Part shown: piece after piece, positions 60,074 to 64,000 of the stretch
Position numbering within the stretch: position 1 is the first letter of the stretch
Layout of the letters: every line of letters begins with the position of its first letter
NCBI RefSeq assembly: GCF_009763805.1
Contig: NZ_CP046804.1
Coordinates: forward strand, 1,054,001 to 1,118,000
Direction of reading: 5' to 3'
Origin: Vibrio cidicii
Lineage (GTDB): Bacteria; Pseudomonadota; Gammaproteobacteria; Enterobacterales; Vibrionaceae
DNA: 64,000 nucleotides
Notes under the pieces: model-generated
The model's database searches: none
The model's input: only the letters and a program-made list of their open reading frames with translations
What the model was told of the DNA's origin: nothing
Position numbers and translations under genes: made by a program

Positions 60074-60940
60074 ATGTGGCAAGCGATTTCAGAGCAACTT
60101 TCAGACACTTTGATGTTCTCTTACGAGATTGTAGAAAAGATCCCGCTTGCAGGCGGTGATATCAGTGACTGCTTTATGATTAGCGATGGTGAACAACGTT
60201 ATTTCGTCAAAGTCAACGAACGAGAGTTCCTACAAAAGTTTGAAGGAGAAGCCGAAAATCTTCGTCAGCTACGAGAAACCTGCACCATCCATTTGCCTGA
60301 GTTAATTTTGACTGGTGTCTCTAAATCGAATGCTTTTATTATTCTCAACTATCTCCCGACGAAACCACTTGAAGACGCGCAGAGCAGCTATCAATTGGGT
60401 CAACAGCTCGCGAGGTTGCATTTGTGGGGAGAGCAAAAAGAGTATGGTTTTGACCAAGACAACTTCATTGGCGCAGTGCTACAACCCAATGCTTGGCATA
60501 AAAAATGGCACACTTTTTTTGCGGAACAACGCATCGGTTGGCAATTACAACTCTTACGTGAAAAAGGCATCAACTTTGGTGTGCTCGATGAGATTGTCGA
60601 AGTCGTCAAACGTCAGCTTATTAGCCACAACCCTCGCCCTTCCCTATTGCATGGCGATTTATGGAATGGAAACGTCGCGCTATCTGCCTGTGGCCCAATC
60701 TGTTTTGATCCGGCGAGCTACTGGGGTGATCGTGAATGCGATATTGCCATGACGGAGCTATTTGGCGGTTTTCAGCCTGAGTTTTACCAAGGCTATGAGA
60801 GCTTAGCGCCACTCCCATTTGGTTACGCGCAGCGCCGAGAAATTTATAACCTTTACCATCTCCTCAATCATTGCAATCAGTTTGGCGGTCATTATCTAGA
60901 ACAAGCACAGAAGGCAGTTGACAATGTTCTCTCTTACTGA
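60074..60940 (+). CDS. Fructosamine/ketosamine-3-kinase family protein
   Basis: 288 residues from ATG 60074 (MWQAISEQL), six bases after a strong GGGAGG; the ATG at 60062 is upstream of that site. Aminoglycoside-phosphotransferase-like fold: LAGGDISDCFMI, RYFVKVN (Lys of the ATP site), catalytic LLHGDLWNGN and metal site CFDPASYWGDRECD. Family members phosphorylate fructosamines on glycated proteins or small molecules; bacterial substrates vary. Confidence 0.88.
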   Translation: MWQAISEQLSDTLMFSYEIVEKIPLAGGDISDCFMISDGEQRYFVKVNEREFLQKFEGEAENLRQLRETCTIHLPELILTGVSKSNAFIILNYLPTKPLEDAQSSYQLGQQLARLHLWGEQKEYGFDQDNFIGAVLQPNAWHKKWHTFFAEQRIGWQLQLLREKGINFGVLDEIVEVVKRQLISHNPRPSLLHGDLWNGNVALSACGPICFDPASYWGDRECDIAMTELFGGFQPEFYQGYESLAPLPFGYAQRREIYNLYHLLNHCNQFGGHYLEQAQKAVDNVLSY

Positions 60941-60985
60941 GTCGAACGTATAAACTCAATGCTTAGCCAGTGTCGCTAGATCGAG

Positions 60986-61020
60986 AATGTCATCGTTTTC
61001 AGTTCAACGATGACATTTTT
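60986..61020 (+). terminator. Rho-independent terminator of the fructosamine-kinase gene
   Basis: Stem AATGTCATCGTT (60986-60997), eight-base loop, AACGATGACATT (61006-61017), T run to 61020. Confidence 0.88.
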
Positions 61021-61216
61021 CGAGTCATATCACTTTATCTTCTGTCTGTTCGTCTATGTATTGAGTTTTTTGTCATACTTTGCACTTATTTTGAGTCGAA
61101 CATCAACTTTCCTGCCTAACATGAATTCAGAGCGTAGTGCGGTTGTGTACAAACAAACTGGCTTTTTAGCGCTTTGGCTAGCAAGTATTTCGTCACTCGC
61201 CACGTTTGTTAAATAA
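61010..61216 (+). CDS. Possible small membrane protein
   Basis: Open frame of 68 codons with two hydrophobic segments (SYHFIFCLFVYVLSFLSYFALIL and GFLALWLASISSL). Against it: the only ATG lies inside the 3' arm of the preceding terminator and has no ribosome site. A later start such as TTG near 61060 is possible. It sits before the CPXCG gene. Uncertain. Confidence 0.35.
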   Translation: MTFFESYHFIFCLFVYVLSFLSYFALILSRTSTFLPNMNSERSAVVYKQTGFLALWLASISSLATFVK

Positions 61217-61243
61217 ACCAGAATAGACGTAAGGAAAAGAAGT

Positions 61244-61447
61244 ATGCGTAACTACACTGAAAAACACATCAAATGCCCTCATTGTGGGCATCTTATCGGT
61301 ATTACATTAGATGCGAGCAACGGCAGTCAGGACTTTTATGATGACTGTCCGGCCTGTTGCCACGCAATCCACCTCAATATGATGGTTGACGAAATGCAAG
61401 ACACCATTCAATTAACGATAGATGCCGACGACGAGCAGGTTTTCTGA
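61244..61447 (+). CDS. CPXCG motif-containing cysteine-rich protein
   Basis: 67 residues. Two Cys pairs, IKCPHCGH and DDCPACCHAI, make a small zinc-ribbon-like fold; acidic C terminus. I recognise the CPXCG family, function unknown. AAGGAAAAG site before the ATG. Confidence 0.82.
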   Translation: MRNYTEKHIKCPHCGHLIGITLDASNGSQDFYDDCPACCHAIHLNMMVDEMQDTIQLTIDADDEQVF

Positions 61448-61484
61448 TAGAAGGTAACCGCCACACCAATGTGGCGGTGTGTGG

Positions 61485-62099
61485 TTAAACCAAGCCTTTT
61501 GCCGCCAATACACGTTCTGTGGTATCCACAATGGCTTGGGTTTGCGGGTCAAATTCGATATTCACTCGCTCTCCAACCTTTCTTACGCCAAACAGAGTTC
61601 GATTTAATGTCTCCGGAATGAGATGCACGGAAAAGCGATTTTCCACCACTTCACCGATAGTTAATGAGCAACCATCCACACCAATAAAACCTTTTTCGAG
61701 CACGTATTTCATCTGCTTTACTGGCAAGCTAAACCAAACGGTGCGGTTGTTGGGGCTATCTATCACTTCTTCGATTAAAGCGGTATTGCTGATATGGCCT
61801 GACATGCTGTGTCCACCAATCTCATCACCAAATTTCGCGGCTCGCTCAATATTCACTTCGTCGCCTGGTTGTAAGTCACCTAAATTGGTCAGTCGTAGGG
61901 TTTGCTGCATCAGGTCAAAACTGACCAGTTCACCGTCAATGCGAGTCACGGTTAAGCAACAGCCATTGTGGGCCACTGACGCACCGATGTTTAACCCTTC
62001 TAGCATCTCATTACATAGACGGAGTGTATGAGTCTGAAATTGTTCTTTCTTTTCGATGATGACCACTTCGGCCATTCCCTGAACAATGCCTGTAAACAT
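61485..62099 (-). CDS. ribE: Riboflavin synthase alpha subunit
   Basis: 204 residues from MFTGIVQGM (62099), the conserved start; AGAGG lies upstream. Two lumazine-binding repeats: the first with NGCCLTV and GHSMSGH, the second with GVDGCSLTI and VHLIPETL. It converts two lumazine molecules to riboflavin. Divergent from norM. No FMN riboswitch sequence is visible upstream. Confidence 0.95.
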   Translation of the reverse strand: MFTGIVQGMAEVVIIEKKEQFQTHTLRLCNEMLEGLNIGASVAHNGCCLTVTRIDGELVSFDLMQQTLRLTNLGDLQPGDEVNIERAAKFGDEIGGHSMSGHISNTALIEEVIDSPNNRTVWFSLPVKQMKYVLEKGFIGVDGCSLTIGEVVENRFSVHLIPETLNRTLFGVRKVGERVNIEFDPQTQAIVDTTERVLAAKGLV

Positions 62100-62343
62100 G
62101 CTATACAACCTCTTTTTTCTAGCGCGTAGTTTAAGATTCCATTATTATCCTGGATCAATATTCCGGAGGCTTCAAAAAATCATACTCATTGTTCTGGCCT
62201 ACGCTCAATACCAGACAACTTTCCCGAAATGATACCTGTGCTGAATGTTCATCAGCTCAACCACTCCATAGGTTACGTACCTTTGTCTGCCCCGGAAATG
62301 CAGTAAGACCTTATAACATATTTACCTATCTAGTGGAGTACAC

Positions 62344-63714
62344 GTGCAAGATTACAAAAAAGAAGCATCCAGCCTCGTCAGGCTAGCGACACCAGTATTA
62401 ATCGCTTCCGTTGCACAAACCGGTATGGGTTTTGTCGATACCGTGATGGCCGGCGGCGTGAGTGCCATTGATATGGCAGCCGTTTCCGTTGCCTCAAGCA
62501 TTTGGTTTCCTTCAATTCTGTTTGGCATTGGCCTGTTGATGGCCTTGGTTCCAGTTGTTGCTCAGCTCAATGGTGCCGGTAAACGTGACAACGTGCCATA
62601 TGAAATCCAGCAAGGCGCTGTGATGGCACTGCTTATCAGTGTGCCTATCATCGCTGTGCTTTTCCAGACGGAACGAATTGTAAGCCTGATGGATGTTGAA
62701 GCCGCATTAGCCACCAAAACAGTAGGCTATATCCACGCGGTCATCTTTGCTGTACCTGCTTTTCTGCTGTTTCAAACACTGCGTAGCTTAACCGATGGAC
62801 TCTCTTTAACTAAGCCCGCGATGGTCATCGGCTTTTTCGGTTTGTTGCTCAATATTCCGCTCAACTGGATGTTTGTCTACGGCAAGCTTGGTGCGCCCGC
62901 ACTTGGTGGTGTTGGCTGTGGTGTGGCAACGGCGATTGTCTACTGGATCATGTTCTTCATGTTGCTGCTTTATGTGACGACGTCACAAAGGCTAAAGCAG
63001 GTGAAGCTATTCCATGTTTGGTATCGCCCTAATCTGAGCGCTCAAATCAAACTCTTTAAACTTGGTTTCCCTGTCGCGGCCGCACTATTTTTTGAAGTCA
63101 CTCTTTTTGCCGTTGTTGCTTTGATGGTGGCCCCGCTCGGCTCTGTGGTGGTTGCAGCTCACCAAGTAGCAATCAACTTTTCGTCCCTGCTGTTTATGCT
63201 ACCAATGAGTATTGGCGCAGCGACCAGCATTCGAGTTGGTCATAAACTTGGCGAAGCCAGCACTGAAGGCGCAAGAGTGGCTTCCCATGTAGGACTGATG
63301 GTTGGACTGTTGACCGCGGTACTCACTGCGACAGCAACCGTGCTACTGCGTGAGCCGATTGCGTTGCTCTATACCGATAACCAAGCGGTGATCCATCTCG
63401 CGATGCAACTACTGCTCTTTTCGGCCATCTATCAATGCACAGATGCGATTCAAGTTATTGCAGCAGGTGCGCTTCGTGGTTACAAAGATATGAAGGCCAT
63501 CTTTAATCGTACGTTTGTTGCGTATTGGCTGCTGGGTTTACCAACGGGTTATGTGCTTGGCATCACCGATTGGATTGTTGAACCAATGGGGGCTCAGGGT
63601 TTTTGGATTGGTTTCATCGTCGGCCTCTCAGCGGCCGCGTTAATGTTAGGATTACGTCTGCATTGGTTGCACAAGCAAAGTGACGACATACAGCTGCAAC
63701 TGGTAGGAAAATAG
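62344..63714 (+). CDS. norM: MATE-family multidrug efflux pump NorM
   Basis: 456 residues from a GTG start with GTGGAG seven bases upstream. Twelve membrane helices. Sequence closely follows Vibrio NorM: LATPVLIASVAQTGMGFVDTVMAGG with the conserved Asp, FKLGFPVAAALFFEVTLF, and YQCTDAIQVIAAGALRGYKD with the second conserved Asp. A sodium- or proton-driven exporter of fluoroquinolones and cationic dyes. A perfect matS lies within the coding sequence. Confidence 0.96.
   Translation: MQDYKKEASSLVRLATPVLIASVAQTGMGFVDTVMAGGVSAIDMAAVSVASSIWFPSILFGIGLLMALVPVVAQLNGAGKRDNVPYEIQQGAVMALLISVPIIAVLFQTERIVSLMDVEAALATKTVGYIHAVIFAVPAFLLFQTLRSLTDGLSLTKPAMVIGFFGLLLNIPLNWMFVYGKLGAPALGGVGCGVATAIVYWIMFFMLLLYVTTSQRLKQVKLFHVWYRPNLSAQIKLFKLGFPVAAALFFEVTLFAVVALMVAPLGSVVVAAHQVAINFSSLLFMLPMSIGAATSIRVGHKLGEASTEGARVASHVGLMVGLLTAVLTATATVLLREPIALLYTDNQAVIHLAMQLLLFSAIYQCTDAIQVIAAGALRGYKDMKAIFNRTFVAYWLLGLPTGYVLGITDWIVEPMGAQGFWIGFIVGLSAAALMLGLRLHWLHKQSDDIQLQLVGK
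62974..62986. promoter_or_regulatory. matS site (MatP binding), perfect match
   Basis: GTGAC-GAC-GTCAC, an exact fit to GTGAC-RNY-GTCAC, inside norM. By simple base-frequency reasoning a perfect match is expected by chance far less than once in a window this size. Supports that the window is part of the Ter domain. Confidence 0.8.
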
Positions 63715-63744
63715 CTATCTGCTTGGCTATTAACCCCACAATTC

Positions 63745-63767
63745 AAGCCGGTGAACGCCGGCTTTAT
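63745..63767 (+). terminator. Terminator of norM
   Basis: Stem AAGCCGG (63745-63751), loop TGAACG, CCGGCTT (63758-63764), short T/A tail; moderately convincing. Confidence 0.65.
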
Positions 63768-63802
63768 ACTATCCTAAACATGGAATGTTATTGAGGATGA
63801 CT

Positions 63803-64000
63803 ATGTTGCGGCGTGTTTGCTTACTCTTATTTCCCCTCTTTTCGCTGACTGCCTGCATCGACAATGGAGGTATTGAAGATCGCTTTGTCACCTATGCAGG
63901 ACGTCTGGCCAACGTTTTAGAGGTAGATGCGCCAACACCTCCCACCTCCTTTGCCATCACACTCGAGGATAAAAGACAGCTATATAGTGAACTGCCTCGC
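63803..64000 (+). CDS. DUF3080 family lipoprotein, 5' part
   Basis: 66 residues are visible before the window ends. Start ATG with TTGAGGATG upstream. Lipoprotein signal LLLFPLFSLTAC with the lipid Cys at about residue 18, then IEDRFVTYAGRLANVLEVDAP, which matches the start of DUF3080 proteins as I know them. Function unknown; envelope location expected. Gene continues beyond 64000. Confidence 0.75.
   Translation, partial: MLRRVCLLLFPLFSLTACIDNGGIEDRFVTYAGRLANVLEVDAPTPPTSFAITLEDKRQLYSELPR

Noticed and set aside
60637..60644. CCCTTCCC, a KOPS (GGGNAGGG) on the minus strand pointing toward dif
   Set aside because: The orientation is right, but seven fixed bases occur several times by chance in 64 kb, and one site is no enrichment. 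A whole-arm count would be needed.
62100..62343. FMN riboswitch or other structured leader between riboflavin synthase and norM
   Set aside because: None of the conserved RFN element segments can be seen on either strand; only ordinary divergent-promoter sequence.

Overview
This window reads as the replication-terminus region of the large chromosome of a Vibrio (Vibrionaceae, Gammaproteobacteria). The evidence is the gene content and order: prc-pepN-gdh-pyrD-zapC-rlmL-uup, then rmf-fabA-lonH-matP, ccoNOQP-fixH-ccoI-ccoS-fnr-uspE-ttcA, potABCD-potD2, and norM next to the riboflavin synthase gene. Family-level details such as the paired PotD proteins, the FIST/hybrid-kinase pair and the lineage DUFs (2835, 3466, 3634, 2987, 2960, 3802, 3080) also fit Vibrio. 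I cannot fix the species. I see no rRNA, tRNA, CRISPR, insertion sequence or prophage; this is almost entirely core chromosome.

Layout. 1-4.5 kb: end of prc, a secreted protein of unknown role, pepN and a DUF2835 gene. 4.6-9.5 kb: the large NAD-glutamate dehydrogenase. 9.6-18.3 kb: pyrD (with a leader that looks like an attenuator), zapC, rlmL, a glutaredoxin-like gene, uup, a DUF3466 surface protein and rmf. 18.4-23.4 kb: fabA (with a FabR-type operator), lonH, matP, two small genes and an HDOD gene. 23.5 kb: a complete 28-bp dif site with a matS-like palindrome 11 bp away. 23.7-27.1 kb: a hybrid histidine kinase and FIST (NosP-like) operon. 27.4-37.3 kb: cbb3 oxidase structural and assembly genes, fnr with its own Fnr box, uspE and ttcA. 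37.4-39.7 kb: three envelope genes. 40-45 kb: spermidine/putrescine transporter with two binding proteins. 45-54.7 kb: cobB, amt, ybiT, mobA, mobB fused to a decayed MoeA-like domain, DUF2960, nagK, a DTW-domain gene and a fatty-acid-hydroxylase-type membrane protein. 54.8-60 kb: a chemoreceptor, an NlpC/P60 lipoprotein, DUF3802, and a REC-CheC plus PAS-GGDEF pair. 60-64 kb: a fructosamine-kinase family gene, CPXCG protein, riboflavin synthase, norM (carrying a perfect matS) and the start of a DUF3080 lipoprotein.

How it works together. The terminus theme is strong: dif, matP, matS sites and zapC sit in one window. A second theme is life at low oxygen: cbb3 oxidase, its copper and assembly factors, and Fnr. 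A third is signalling: NosP/kinase, HDOD, diguanylate cyclase and chemoreceptor.

The oddest thing is technical or mutational. Eight otherwise normal genes (pepN, gdh, uup, DUF3466, the hybrid kinase, ccoI, potC, amt) each carry a single +1 frameshift. In all eight the extra base can be placed in the same pentamer, GAAAC/GTTTC, where the restored frame needs GAAC/GTTC. I therefore annotate them as full-length genes with a frameshift. A common cause, most likely a systematic sequence error, explains this better than eight independent pseudogenes.
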